The position numbers and the translations under genes are program-made. A stretch of 64,000 nt of DNA from Pycnococcus provasolii (Eukaryota; Chlorophyta; Pseudoscourfieldiophyceae; Pseudoscourfieldiales; Pycnococcaceae), in the NCBI GenBank assembly GCA_938743325.2, contig OW568869.1, forward strand, positions 372,001 through 436,000. Reading direction: 5' to 3'. A model generated the notes under the pieces. The model had not been told where the DNA came from, ran no database searches, and worked only from the letters and a program-made list of their open reading frames with translations. This document shows positions 19,733 to 30,800 of this stretch, piece by piece (within the stretch, counting starts at the first letter, position 1; every line of letters starts with the position of its first letter).

Positions 19733-21136
19733 ATGCCCGGCCTCCTCCAAGTCTCCGTGATCGGTACGTGTCTTGTGGTGTCGTGTCGTGTCGTGTCGTG
19801 TGTGTGGTGTGAAAACGTACTTAAGTTAGACTCCATAGCGAAGAGCAGAGTAGTGAAGTGAAGTGGAGAGGAGAGGGGTTGCGGGGTGTGGGTGAGCTTC
19901 GTGGGTGGTTAAAACGAAACGAGCGCAGCTCAGCGCTTAAGCGCAGCGAGCGGTTCTTGTGGGCCCTTCGGCTCGAAGACAGGGCCGAACATGCTGTTTG
20001 TCTGTGTTCCTGTGGAGCGCGTGGAGGACGTCGTACTCGCGCGTACAAGAGTGGGTGGCCGTCATACAAACCGCATACAAACTCACAAAAGCAACCCAAC
20101 AACGAAACGACAGAGGGACGTAACATCAAGGTGCCCGACCAGGCGCCGCTGTTTGTTAAACTTAACGTAGGAAAGGTTACGCAGCAGACGGACCCGGTGG
20201 AGGCAGCGGCGGCGCCAAAGTGGCTTAAGGTGCGCCTCACTACTTTTCTCTTGCAGGCGCAAGCGCAGCAACTGTGATACCACAAGCAGGTGACTGACAA
20301 ACAAACCACCACACACACCACTGCCGTAAACTCTCACGCTCAGGACTTTAAAGTACGGCGACCACCCAACGCGAAAAAAGTCTTTATCGACAAGTGGCAC
20401 TGACGCGCGACCAATCATGCAACACACACTTACACAATAGTTTGGCGTTGAAGGCGACCGCGATGTGGTCAAGGTTGATCTGGTCTCCGAGAACCGCAAG
20501 AATGTTTTGGGTAGCACGGAAATTCCAGTGAAGCGCGTCATGGAGGTGGGCACGCAGGTGCAGTGGTTCAAAATGGACAACGCTGGCGAAGTCTGCCTCG
20601 TACTTCGATACACGAACAAAACCAACTTGAGCCCAACGCCGTCCATGGGAGGAGGGGCGCCGCAGCGGGCGACGGGCGTGACGAGCCCGAACTTGACGCG
20701 CGTGCCTACTGGAAGCATGCCGGGCACACGCCCTGGCATGCCGACCGCGTCGGTCACGGCAAAGGCAGCTGCTCCCGCGCCTGCCAAGACGCCGCGAACG
20801 TCTGCGAGGAAGGTGGAGGAGAAGAAGACCCGCAGCAAGGACACCAAGGCGAGCAGGGGCAGCTCCGGAAGCGCAAAGCCGAAGGAGAAGCGCAGTACGT
20901 CTTCTGGGACACAGCCCGTTCCATTCGCGATACTGGGACTAGGTGCTTTGGCGACGTTCGGCGCAGCCATCTTGCAGACGCGCCGTCCGAAATACTACGA
21001 GGTGCAGGAGGGCGACACGTTGTGTACGATCGGCGCGTGCTTCAACCGCACAACGGACGACCTGTACGAGCAGAACCAAATCATCATCGCGGATCCGAAC
21101 TTGATTTTCCCAGGCGACCGCTTGCGCATCCGCTAA
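19733..21136 (+). CDS. C2 domain - TM - LysM protein, four exons
   Basis: 283 residues from exons 19733-19763, 20114-20229, 20344-20352 and 20441-21136; introns are 350, 114 and 88 bp, all GT-AG. The third exon is only 9 nt. Joining gives MPGLLQVSVIEGRNIKV at the start, then FVKLNVG, and the W..DFKF.VEG segment in which W, F and F have exactly the spacing of the C2 consensus W-N-x-x-F-x-F. A Ser/Lys/Pro-rich linker follows, then one hydrophobic helix (FAILGLGALATFGAAIL, about 214-230), then a LysM domain (YYEVQEGDTLCTIGACF through FPGDRLRI). C2 binds lipid or Ca2+, and LysM binds N-acetylglucosamine polymers. Together they suggest a membrane-anchored glycan-facing protein. No signal peptide is seen, so topology is open. 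Confidence 0.8.
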
Positions 21137-21347
21137 GGTTGATTTTGGCGATGTTGAGCGCGAACCATCGTCGGTTGTTTCGTTTCATGCTCGTCTACAT
21201 ATTTGAAAAGGGTGATTTTTGCTAGAAGAACTATGATAATCAAAATTACGACTTGCAACGGACAAGTGCATCTCCAGCCCTAGACTTGCACGTTCTTCGA
21301 AGGGAAGGATGGGCAGGGCGTGAGGAGAGGTTGGTTGGTTACAGTCC

Positions 21348-21932
21348 TCACACAGTTAGCCCGCCTTCCTCCAGCTCGTCAGCGCTGAGTGTGATGTCAG
21401 CTTGGAACGTGAACTCAGCGCCTTCTTTGAACTTCTTGACGAGATCTTTCCTCTCCTCGGTGCACTTGATTTCGTCAGAGCCTGTCGAGAGTCCTTGCTC
21501 GTCGACGAAATCCTTGAGTGTCTCGCTTACTACCTTTTCGACGGTGAATCCGACGACGTTTTTCTTACCGAGCATCATGACGATCGTCGACGTCGGCACG
21601 AGGGCTGTGTTGACCCCCTTTCCACCTTTTTTCTTAGGAAACCCGGGTATGTCCGGCGCATCTTGTTTGATTCCTTCAATAACCTCGTCGTATGCCGCTT
21701 GCGTGTATTCCCCGCTTAGGGCGACGTCAAGTCTGACCTTTCCCGTTGACAAGTTAGGCTCACCCACTTGTTTGATGGAAACGCCTGGTGCGAGGCACTG
21801 GCAAGCCGGGGCACGGCAACGACGAGAACGCGAGCTTCTAAACGGAGTCCCGCGTTTAGTACTAAGCGGAGTGCTGACACTCGTACTCATTGGAACACGG
21901 TGAGCAGAAGACATTATTGTTGCGGCGGACAT
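21348..21932 (-). CDS. Trigger-factor-like ribosome-binding domain protein, plastid
   Basis: 194 residues from ATG 21932. Residues 1-48 are Ser/Thr/Arg-rich with almost no acids, a typical chloroplast transit peptide. The rest matches the bacterial trigger factor N-terminal domain: KVRLDVALSGEYTQAAYDEV, then DIPGFPKKKGG in place of the ribosome-binding GFRxGKxP loop, then a helical part ending in a beta strand (FTFQADITLSADE). The peptidyl-prolyl isomerase and C-terminal chaperone domains are absent, as in several short plastid trigger-factor-like proteins. Likely associates with plastid ribosomes; the loop keeps the glycine, Phe and basic residues. It converges with the C2-LysM gene. Confidence 0.75.
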   Translation of the reverse strand: MSAATIMSSAHRVPMSTSVSTPLSTKRGTPFRSSRSRRCRAPACQCLAPGVSIKQVGEPNLSTGKVRLDVALSGEYTQAAYDEVIEGIKQDAPDIPGFPKKKGGKGVNTALVPTSTIVMMLGKKNVVGFTVEKVVSETLKDFVDEQGLSTGSDEIKCTEERKDLVKKFKEGAEFTFQADITLSADELEEGGLTV

Positions 21933-22357
21933 TCGTGCGTGGGGCGAGAGGGGGGCAACAGATCGGTCAGATAGACAGATAGAGTAGACTACCCGGGTAC
22001 TTGGGGGGGGGAGGGAGTGTGTGGTCGGAAATGGAAATGGCACCCCACACGACCAGGCAGCCAGGGGGCCGGGGGGAGGGAACAATCTATGTACCATCAA
22101 GGTAGGACTACCAACCAACCAACAAAAACAGGCGGGGCTAGGGTTAGGGTTAGGGTTAGGGTTACTGGTTCGGGGTTCGTTTGCCTCAGGGCATGTTGGT
22201 TTCTTTCTCTCCCCCTTGTCTCCTTGTGTTTTCTTTTGTCTTTAGGGTTCGGGCACCCCCCGTTTGTTCTTTGGTCTGGTGTCGCCTTGTGTCCCTTCTC
22301 TTCCCTCCCTTTCCCCTCCCCTTCCCTTCCTCTTCAGCCAGCCAGCGAAGCCTCAGC
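21933..22357. other. Divergent promoter, plastid TF-like / CUL4
   Basis: 425 bp between divergent genes. It contains the (TTAGGG)4 array and a G9/GA-rich run at about 22000-22018, then a pyrimidine-rich leader before CUL4. Confidence 0.5.
22139..22164 (+). repeat. Interstitial telomere-type array, about (TTAGGG)4
   Basis: Four uninterrupted TAGGGT units in the divergent promoter, 207 bp upstream of the trigger-factor-like start and 194 bp upstream of CUL4. Confidence 0.95.
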
Positions 22358-24955
22358 ATGTCCGTCTCCGCTTCTGCTTCGAATGCCGGCAATAACAACG
22401 GTGGTCGCAAAACCTTAACCATCAAACCTATCGGGTTGAAACGACCGCGACCGGCGCTCTCTAACTCCTTCGAGGAAGCGGCGTGGGCCAAACTGGCGAC
22501 TGCGATCAGCGCCGTGCACGCGAAACAACCTGTACCCAACAACCTCTCGCTCGAGGAACTGTACCAAGCGGTGGAAGAACTCGTCCTGCACAAACTTACA
22601 GCGAGCGTTTACGCAAAACTGTGCGCGCAGTGCGATGCGCACGTCTCACGTGTACTCGCGTCGCTCGCGCCGCCGGAGTGCGCAGCCGCGGGAGGATGCG
22701 TGCCGACGACGGTTGACCGCGTCGCGCTGCTAGGGCGTGTTCTCGAGGCGTGGAACGACCACTGCGACGGCATGCACGTCATACGATCCGTGTTCCTGAC
22801 GTTAGATGCGCAGCAGCTTGCCATCGGCGGAAGTGCACCCGCCATTTCAGCTGCCGCCGCAGCGGCTGCGGCGGCGAATGGGGGCAGCGGCGCACCGTCA
22901 ACGGCACTGCCTCGCGGCGGACTGTGGGACATGGGCATCGCGCTCTTCGGCAAGAGCCTGGTGGGCACCTGCTCTCTTCACACAGCCTGCGTAGACGGCA
23001 TCCTCGAGATAGTGCGTCGTGACCGCGCGGCGTCTCGGGGTAGCGATATGGCGGTGGCTGTCGACGACGAGCGGGCAAACCTGCTCCGAGGTGCGGTGAC
23101 CATGCTGTCCGCTCTCGGGCTGTACTCAAGCGTGCTGGAGCCACGGCTGCTTGCGGAGACGGAGGCATTCTATGCCGCAGAAGGTCGAGATCTCGTGAAT
23201 GACTGCATATCCGCAGGTTCTGGTGAGCCTGGCGCTACGGCTGTTGGCGAGTGCCTGCGGCATGCCGAGCAGCGTCTCGGCGACGAGTCCCGGCGTGCAT
23301 CAGCCATGCGCCTCGAGGCGGGAACGTGCCGCGCACTTGTGCGACACACCGAGATGAATCTGATTGGGCGCCACGTTTCCTCGTTGTTGTCTGCTGGGTT
23401 TGACGCGATGTGCGACAGTAGGCGTCTCGACGATCTAGCGCGGCTGCATCGTCTGCTCGCGCTGATTCCATCTAACAATGGCAATGGAAGTACGTCGAAC
23501 AAAGGAGATTCGGCAAGTGCCGTCGAATGGCCTCTGCGCGATGCGCTATCAGCATACACGAAGAGCCGCGCCACAGCGTTGGTTCTCGATGAAAGCAGAC
23601 AGGACAGCATGGTGCAGAGCTTGATTGACTTGAAAGAGCGGCTCGACGAGGCCATTTCGGAGTCGTTTTCAGGCGACAGCGTTCTCGCCGCAGCTGTGAA
23701 AGACAGTCTCGAGAGCGCGGTCAACTCGCGTCCTACGTCCAATAAGCCCGCCGAGCTTGTCGCACGCTACCTCGACGCGGCGCTGCGTGGCCAGTCCGTG
23801 GTGTCTGCGAAGCCTGCTGGCGCGAGCCCCGGAAAGGCTGCAGCCGCTTCGGACGCATCCCCTCCTCCTTCGAAGCAAAAGCTGACGGAGGATGAGCTGG
23901 AGAGGCTCATTGATCGTGCCCTTGTGCTCTTCAGATGTCTGCAGGGCAAGGATGTCTTCGAGGCGTTCTACAAACGCGATTTGGCGAAGAGGTTGCTGCT
24001 GCAGCGCAGCGTTTCCGTGGACGCGGAGAAGAATGTGATCACTAAGCTGCGGCACGAGTGCGGGAGTCAGTTTACGTCGAAGCTTGAAGGGATGTTCAAG
24101 GACATCGACCTCAGCCGGGACGTCGTCTTCGGCTTCCGCTCGAGCCAGCAGGGTGCGGAGTTGCAGTCGGAGGGCAACCGCATAGAGGCGAGCGTGTGCG
24201 TGCTCACGACGGGATACTGGCCAACGATGATGTACGATGGCGCGGGAGGTGGCCAGCGCGGCGCCGCCGCGGCTGGGCAGTCGAAAGGCGATGTGATACT
24301 GCCGCAGGAGGTTCTCAGATTTCAGGAGCTATTCCAGGATTTCTACCTGAAGAAGCACACAGGCCGGCGGCTTCGCTGGCAGAATGCCATGGGAACGTGT
24401 ACGCTGAAGGCGACTTTCCCAAAGTGTGGCACGAAGGAGCTCGTGGTTTCCGTGTACCAGGCGGTAGTGCTGATGCTCTTCAACGACAGCGTAACCTTGA
24501 GCTACGAGCAAATTGAGGAGAGAACGAACATACCGAAACAGGAGCTTGCTCGCACGTTACAGAGCTTGGCGTGTGGGAAGGTGCGTGTACTTGGGAAAAC
24601 GCCACGTGGACGTGACGTGGAGGCTGGCGATATGTTTGCGTTCAATGAGGAATTCAACGAGAAATTGTTCCGCATTCGTATCAATCAGATCCAGAGCAAG
24701 GAAACTCCGGAAGAAAATAAGGAGACCAATGAAAAGGTGATGCTAGACCGCCAGTATCAGATTGATGCCGCGGTGGTTCGCATCATGAAGACACGCCGTA
24801 CATTGAGCCACAGTCTGCTGTTAAATGAGCTCTTCACGCAGCTTAAATTTCCGCTGAAGAGCAGTGACCTGAAGAAACGCATAGAAAGCTTGATTGACCG
24901 CGAGTACATTGAGCGTGATTCAAGGAGTCAAGACTGCTACGTATACATGGCGTAG
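22358..24955 (+). CDS. CUL4: Cullin-4 scaffold of CRL4 ubiquitin ligases
   Basis: 865 residues from ATG 22358; upstream in-frame starts are TTG only. The N-terminus KTLTIKPIG and LEELYQAVEELVLHKL is the CUL4 pattern that binds DDB1. The cullin homology domain contains FRCLQGKDVFEAFYKRDLAKRLLL and LRWQNAMGTCTLKATFPKCGTKELVVS. The neddylation segment at the end (RIMKTRRTLSHSLLLNEL, with the modified Lys) and the terminal IERDSRSQDCYVYMA are intact. It scaffolds RBX1 and DDB1-DCAF receptors for nuclear ubiquitination in replication and repair. Slightly longer than human CUL4A (759) through Ala/Gly/Ser-rich insertions in the first half. No intron. Confidence 0.93.
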   Translation: MSVSASASNAGNNNGGRKTLTIKPIGLKRPRPALSNSFEEAAWAKLATAISAVHAKQPVPNNLSLEELYQAVEELVLHKLTASVYAKLCAQCDAHVSRVLASLAPPECAAAGGCVPTTVDRVALLGRVLEAWNDHCDGMHVIRSVFLTLDAQQLAIGGSAPAISAAAAAAAAANGGSGAPSTALPRGGLWDMGIALFGKSLVGTCSLHTACVDGILEIVRRDRAASRGSDMAVAVDDERANLLRGAVTMLSALGLYSSVLEPRLLAETEAFYAAEGRDLVNDCISAGSGEPGATAVGECLRHAEQRLGDESRRASAMRLEAGTCRALVRHTEMNLIGRHVSSLLSAGFDAMCDSRRLDDLARLHRLLALIPSNNGNGSTSNKGDSASAVEWPLRDALSAYTKSRATALVLDESRQDSMVQSLIDLKERLDEAISESFSGDSVLAAAVKDSLESAVNSRPTSNKPAELVARYLDAALRGQSVVSAKPAGASPGKAAAASDASPPPSKQKLTEDELERLIDRALVLFRCLQGKDVFEAFYKRDLAKRLLLQRSVSVDAEKNVITKLRHECGSQFTSKLEGMFKDIDLSRDVVFGFRSSQQGAELQSEGNRIEASVCVLTTGYWPTMMYDGAGGGQRGAAAAGQSKGDVILPQEVLRFQELFQDFYLKKHTGRRLRWQNAMGTCTLKATFPKCGTKELVVSVYQAVVLMLFNDSVTLSYEQIEERTNIPKQELARTLQSLACGKVRVLGKTPRGRDVEAGDMFAFNEEFNEKLFRIRINQIQSKETPEENKETNEKVMLDRQYQIDAAVVRIMKTRRTLSHSLLLNELFTQLKFPLKSSDLKKRIESLIDREYIERDSRSQDCYVYMA

Positions 24956-25111
24956 ATTATATACAACAACCACCCCATTTGTTTAGTAACGATTTACGAC
25001 TCGTAACACAAAAAAAATTATTTATGCTTTGCCTGGATATAGCTTCTCGCGTGGAAAAATTTACTCGCAGAGAACAAAACACACGCTTACCAAGAACAAA
25101 AACGGTCGTCC

Positions 25112-25753
25112 TCACTGGAAGACGTCGAAGCCGTCGTCTTCCGAGCCACCCGTCTGGAAGATGCCCTTTCGCGTCACCACGCCAACAGCGTTTCCAGCCT
25201 TGTTCGTGATGATGACAGCCTCCACCTTGTGCCTAAGCAGCAGTGCCGCGGCGTCTCCCACGGTACGCGTCGCGTCGAGCACAATCGCCTGAGCGGGCGG
25301 CTGCTTCGCAAGGAGGTACTTGCCGACAGTATGGTCTTGCATGACCTTGAGCGCATCCACGTCATTCCACGAAAGCGTTGAAACGGCGTGGTTCGTCTCG
25401 TCCACCACCACGGCTGCCGGCTCCATGTCTCCAACTGCACGCTTCGGCAGCGCCTTGAAGCTGTCGTCAACGTGAACGAAGGCGGGCACGACAGTCATGA
25501 CGTCGACGCAGAACGCCTTGGGGTCGACGTCGGGGCGGATCACAGTCTTGGCGTAAAAGCGTTCCATTTCGTCGAAGCTCGAGTTGGCAACGTTCGTGGG
25601 CCAGTCCTTGTGGTGGGCGTCTCGTTCTTCCGCGGCGGAACCAGGCTGCACGGCTGTGGCCGTGACCTTCGTGCGACGACGGCTGACCGTCGCCTTGCGT
25701 GCCACGACGGCGGCGCGGGCACGGTGCGTTTTCATCACAGAGTTTTTCATCAT
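25112..25753 (-). CDS. CBS-domain protein, probable plastid targeting
   Basis: 213 residues from ATG 25753; the open frame continues upstream only to a GTG. The first about 40 residues (RARAAVVARKATVSRRR) are basic and lack acids, as in a transit peptide. Two CBS-type repeats follow: one around FCVDVMTVVPAFVHVDDSF to PAAVVVDETNHAVSTLSW, one around QAIVLDATRTVGDAAALLL to KVEAVIITNKAGNAVGVVT. CBS pairs bind adenine nucleotides. Plant CBSX proteins tune plastid thioredoxins, but the repeats here are divergent and that role is not demonstrated. Confidence 0.65.
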   Translation of the reverse strand: MMKNSVMKTHRARAAVVARKATVSRRRTKVTATAVQPGSAAEERDAHHKDWPTNVANSSFDEMERFYAKTVIRPDVDPKAFCVDVMTVVPAFVHVDDSFKALPKRAVGDMEPAAVVVDETNHAVSTLSWNDVDALKVMQDHTVGKYLLAKQPPAQAIVLDATRTVGDAAALLLRHKVEAVIITNKAGNAVGVVTRKGIFQTGGSEDDGFDVFQ

Positions 25754-27811
25754 GGGAAAACTGGGAATGTTGTGCAAGGTAACCCAAGTGGGAAAGGAAC
25801 AACGCGCGTGTGAGTCGAGGCGGAGTTGAACCAAGCAGAGGGAGGAGGGTGAGGTGAAACGCACCTTAACAAAGTACGGTATGAACTTCTTCTTCTTCTT
25901 TGAAGAGGTGTTAACGAACGTCTTAAGCTGTTAAGAGCGAGTGACGAGTTGTGATGGCCAGGCGAGTGGGCAGGCGAGAGCTGTGCACAGTAGGTGAGTG
26001 TGCAACAGTACAGGACAGGACAACAGGCCTGTACTGTACTTTTCGCCCTGCACCGTTCCAGCACTTTCCACGTCGACTCGTGTTTCGTCGAGGTTCCTGC
26101 CGTAGTACTACTTTCCCGTCGCACAGTGACATGCGGTATCCCACTCCGACCCTCCTCTCCGGATACCACGCCAGGCAAGGCAAGGAGGAAAGGAGGCCAG
26201 GATTCCAGCTTTGGAGGTTGACGTGGCACGTCCCGAATATCTTTTCGCCTCCTCCTTCTTCTTCTCGTCTTCTCGTCTTTCGGAAGGCTGGAGGCTTCGG
26301 AAGGCTTCGTCTTCAAGGCTGGACGGAAGATCAACGAGGGCTCGCCGGCTCGGGATTTTATGTCCAGGCGTCCAGCATTGGCAGCATAGACTAAGGTTAC
26401 CAGCATACCGCCCACACCTTTACCACCATGAGAACGCGTTCATCTGCACTTTAAAAGTCACAACTTGCACGCTGCACTGTGCCACAGTGGGCTGGTAGCC
26501 TGGTACGATACCCCGTGCTTCCAACCCAGCATGGCAGCCGGGATAGGTACAATGTTGGCTTGATTTTTTTTTCTCCAGAAAATTCCACACCAGCATCCTC
26601 CGCCGGTCTGCCGGTAAAGGTTATCCCAACCAACCTATCCCAACCCACCCTCCCTTGTCGAGGTTGCGTCAAGGTGGGTGTCAAGGGTGTCATGTCAAGG
26701 GACCCTCATGTCATGTCATGTCATGTCATGTCAAGTCGATGACCTGACTTTTTGGCACTTGAATTCCCCTATGTGCTTTCTACTACGTACAGTAACTGAA
26801 AGTACTGTAGTATATGGAACTTTACATTCCTCCCGAGGTGCGATACTGCGATGTGTGACGGACGCTGTGCTGTGCCGCGTGTACGAGGTGCTGTGAAAGG
26901 GTCATAGGGTGGGTAGGGTTACCGTTACAGACTTACAGTAGTAGTGGTACATATGTAGTAATATCGCCCAGGCCAACACTGCGAGAATGAACGGTCAAGC
27001 GCCTTGCCATTGCGTACGATGTGCAAGCTTAAGCTAAAACTTTCGCGGTTCGATTTCGAGTCCATCCGCCAGGTGCTGGTAATCACATGAATCCGCGCAA
27101 GTACCTCTTGCCGGCGCTGTCGACGAGCGTGTCCGACTCAGACTGGTACGCCCACGGCGTGGGCGGGCATAGTATGGGCGAGCAGCAGCAACCCGAGAAC
27201 GTGTCCGGTTGCGCATCCTGGCGCGTCACGTACCCGCCCCAGAACCTGACACAGCGAGTCGGAACCGCACGGAACGAACCAGAACTGCGCCTTGGATAAT
27301 AAGGGCGTCGGTCGTCGGGTCGTGCCATCTGCCCTTCATGCGCTAAAGTGGCACGCGTTTATCAAGGTGTCGCCCCTTCGCTTCCACACGCACAGGTGCG
27401 TGCTCAGCGGCCGCCATGGTAAGTACGGCACGACTACGAATCCTTAAGGAAGTACAACATGACGCTGTTCCAGGGTCGAGGGGGAGGACGGAAAGAGCCG
27501 TTTCTCGGAGATTTCTCGGAGAAGGAGATGGCCGAGTGGAGTGGAAAACTTGTTTGTACCTCGTATAAAGTCAAGGTCAAGGTCAAAGGTACTGAATGGT
27601 CGGAGATCCCCGAATTCGCCGTCCCTCCCCTTCCGTTCCCGGACAGCCGGAGTGGTTGGAATCCGCGTCTTCGGAACGAGAAGGAGAGGGGCACCCGGAG
27701 CTCCCCCCCTCCCCTTCCCTCCGCCCTCCCCCAGGTTCAGTTCAAAACCCGCGGCCTCTTCTCCCTCCCTCCCCCTTTCTCTTCTCTTCGCGCCCCTATC
27801 ACTTCCGCGCC
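25754..27811. other. 2-kb stretch without a confident gene
   Basis: The longest gene-poor interval outside the LINE. It holds a pentamer tract (TCATG)n at about 26706-26735, TAGGG-like words at 26905-26920, and a 70-codon ATG-initiated frame at 27087-27299 (plus) with G/C-rich third positions but no recognisable domain. Overlapping minus-strand frames there look equally plausible, so none is called. A clean splice donor ATG|GTAAGT occurs at 27416-27424, without an identified partner exon. A tRNA-like TTCGATTTCGAGTCC string near 27050 does not fold as a tRNA. Confidence 0.5.
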
Positions 27812-30800
27812 ATGACCGCGCAGGGGCACCTCGCGCCTGTCGAAGAACATGCTAGCATCGCTCATGGCACGCGCATGCCCAAGGTAAGTAAGCTTATGTG
27901 AGATAGGTGTCTCTTGGATTCGTGTGGAGTGTCTCTTGGCTTTCTTTGTATCATGTTTGATTCCCATGTGCTCAAGATGTTCTCATGGTTTTTGGATTCT
28001 CACTTGCTTTTCCTTCCCCTCCAAATCCAAATAACATGTGCAACTTAACTTACACCTTATTATCATCAAATATGTAGGCGGCGCGCGACGCCGCAGCATG
28101 GGCGGCGAAAAGACGACAGGCGCTCGTCGCTGCAGAACAAAAAAGGGCGGAACGAAGAGCAAGGGAAGTCCCGTCCAACCCAAACTACCACGCGGGGTCG
28201 TGCCACCCAGAGGCGCCGCTAGCACCGCCGGCGCCACAAGTGGACGAAGGAAGTGTCCACCTGCAAGCGTGGTGGGAAAGGGACGCAAACAACGAACGCC
28301 GCAGGCGCGTCGTCAACGCCGCCAAGGCGCTGCGACGTGACCCGAGCCTTGACGCCGCGCGAGGGCGTTGGGGTGACCCGGCGGAGCCGGACGTCGCGCC
28401 TGGGAAACACCAGTACCACCCGCAGCAGATGCAGCCTGCAGCCCCGCGGGGCAAGGGTGAGAGGCCAGCTTGGGACAGCGAGTTCTCCAAAGAGTCGCCG
28501 TTCAAGGACGGTTTTGGCTGGAACAGACGCGCCGCGCAGAAAGGTGGAGAAAAGCAGAGTGTGCCTGCCGCGCGCGCCAACAACCTTGGAGCGGGAGGAA
28601 GAAGGCGTTTGCCATGGGAGGATGAGATGGAGACAGGCGTCGAGAACGGCGTCACCACGCCACGCGGCGGCGCAAACGACTACGATGCGGCAAACTACAA
28701 AAGCCCGCATGGCGCGAGAGATGGTGGTGCTGTGCTGAACGTTGCCGTGGAGCCGTCTCCCGTGCGCGAGTCGATGCCCGATGGCCTCGTGGGACGGCTC
28801 GAGCAGCGTCGGCGGCAGCGTGCGGCGGAACTCGAGGCGCGACGCGCCGCGGCGGAGAATGGCGGCGGCAACGCCGCGGGACAGCACCAGGACAACGGTG
28901 TGCCACAAGTGCAGCCGCCACCGGCGCCCACGGGACCCATTGATGTGCTGCACTCGCCGACTGGTCTCAGCCCGCCACAGCAGAATCGCCGTCGAAGACG
29001 CATGTGGGACATGCCCAGCGACGCGAGCCCGGCTGCGAAGACAGCTGCTGCCGCCGCCGCAGCGGCTCAGCGGGGCACCCCAGATCTGGAGAACTCTCTC
29101 AGGCAACCTTCGAACAACACCTTCACACGCCGCGTGGCAGCAATGGCAAATGCCATGGACCGCGGCTTAGGCCCAACTCCAGCTCCGCAGGCACCATCCA
29201 GGGCGGCCGGCGAACAGCCGTCGCGTCGCGCGACCGTGACGCCGCCGCGTCCAAAGACGGGCGGAGAGCGTGCAGCCGCCGCCCCCGCGGATGGACCAGA
29301 TCCGAGCACGGTGTATGCCCCGCCTCCGCGCTCGAGCCCTGGATGCCATGGCTCGGACTACCGTTCGCAGGCTCCTGAACATCGACGCATCTCGCGGAAC
29401 GTTGCGAGGCCTCTCATCGGCGGAGGTGCGGGAAATGGCCGTGGCGCAGATCCACGGGCAAGGCGGACTCGACCGGTGGAGAGTCGCCGCGCCGCGCCGG
29501 CGTCTCAGGCGGCGAAGCCTCGCGAACCATCGGCGCGGCGACTCGGCGTGCAGCGCACGGAGAATGTTGGGCACAGCGACTATCCCGTCGCCTACATTGC
29601 CTCGGACAAGAGAAAATCCCATGCAGCGAGCTCCGCCGCCGCCGACAACGCGGCGAACGGATCCATTCCCATCAAAAAGCCAGCCAAGGCGCCCGCGAAT
29701 CCATCCGTGGCAAGCGGCGTCGCCATGGCAGGGCAGGGTGGCCAAAATGCCTTGCGTGCGGCTGTGCGCAAGCTGTCCGCGGCGCCACGGCGCAAGGCAG
29801 ATGGTGCGTCCAAGGCGCCACCAGACGATCCGTCCACAAGGCAGATGTTTGACAAACGCCGCATGCGCATCGAGCATCGTCTCGCTTTCTCCGCATGTGT
29901 GATGGCCTGGCGTTCCATGCGCGCCGCCGCGGCGGCGATTGGCGGCGAGGCCCTGGCGAATGGCGCCGGCGCAAAGAATAGCCACGTGAAGGCGTTCGTG
30001 CGCAAGCGCCCGCTTTTCGAGCACGAGCTGAAGAAAGGAGAATTCGACGTCGTGACGGTACCGAAGGATGCCGTGAATGCGGTGGTGGTGCACAACTGCC
30101 TCACGTATCCCGACCTTAAGCGACTTTACGCGAAGCACGTGCTGCACCGGGATGGACTTGCCACGTGCTTTGACGAAGTTATCGACGATGCCTCGGTGTA
30201 TGGCACTGCTGGCTCGCCACTCGTGCGTCACGCGCTGGGTGGTGGCATAGCTGCGCTGTTCATGTACGGGCAGACGGGCTCTGGCAAGACATTCACAATG
30301 AGTGGCATTGAGCGGCGCGCCATGACAGAGCTCTTTGACCTTTCTGTGCGAGCGGATGTGGCCAGGTCGGACGCAACTAGCGCGGGCAGCTCCGCGCCTC
30401 TGGCATACGCCACGGTGCGTTACTTTGAGATTGCCGGTAAGCGTGCGATCGACCTTTTGCATCCGTCGACACCCGAATTTCCCGTGAAGGAAGAGCCTCC
30501 GAGCGCGTCGAATGGCTACGTTGGTGCCGCGGACGTGAGCCGAAGCTCCGTGCGCCGCGTGAGCAGCGCGCAGGACCTGCTTGCTCTGATTGAGGAGGGC
30601 AAGAGCCGACGCGCCACTTCGCCAACGCTCGTGAATGCCAATTCGAGCCGCAGCCATGCCGTGCTCACTATCACACTGCCGATGGCGCCGCAACCTGGCG
30701 GCGAGCCTGGTCCAGACGGCGGGATTCCTCCAGGACGTCTCGTCCTCGTTGACTGCGCCGGCAGCGAGCGCAAGGAGGATTCGATGTACCACGATGCAAG

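Noticed and set aside
20083-20970. 295-codon minus-strand frame
   Set aside because: Antisense to the C2-LysM exons and crosses their introns; no recognisable domain.
27040-27100. Possible tRNA (TTCGATTTCGAGTCC string)
   Set aside because: No acceptor stem, and the candidate anticodon arm does not pair.
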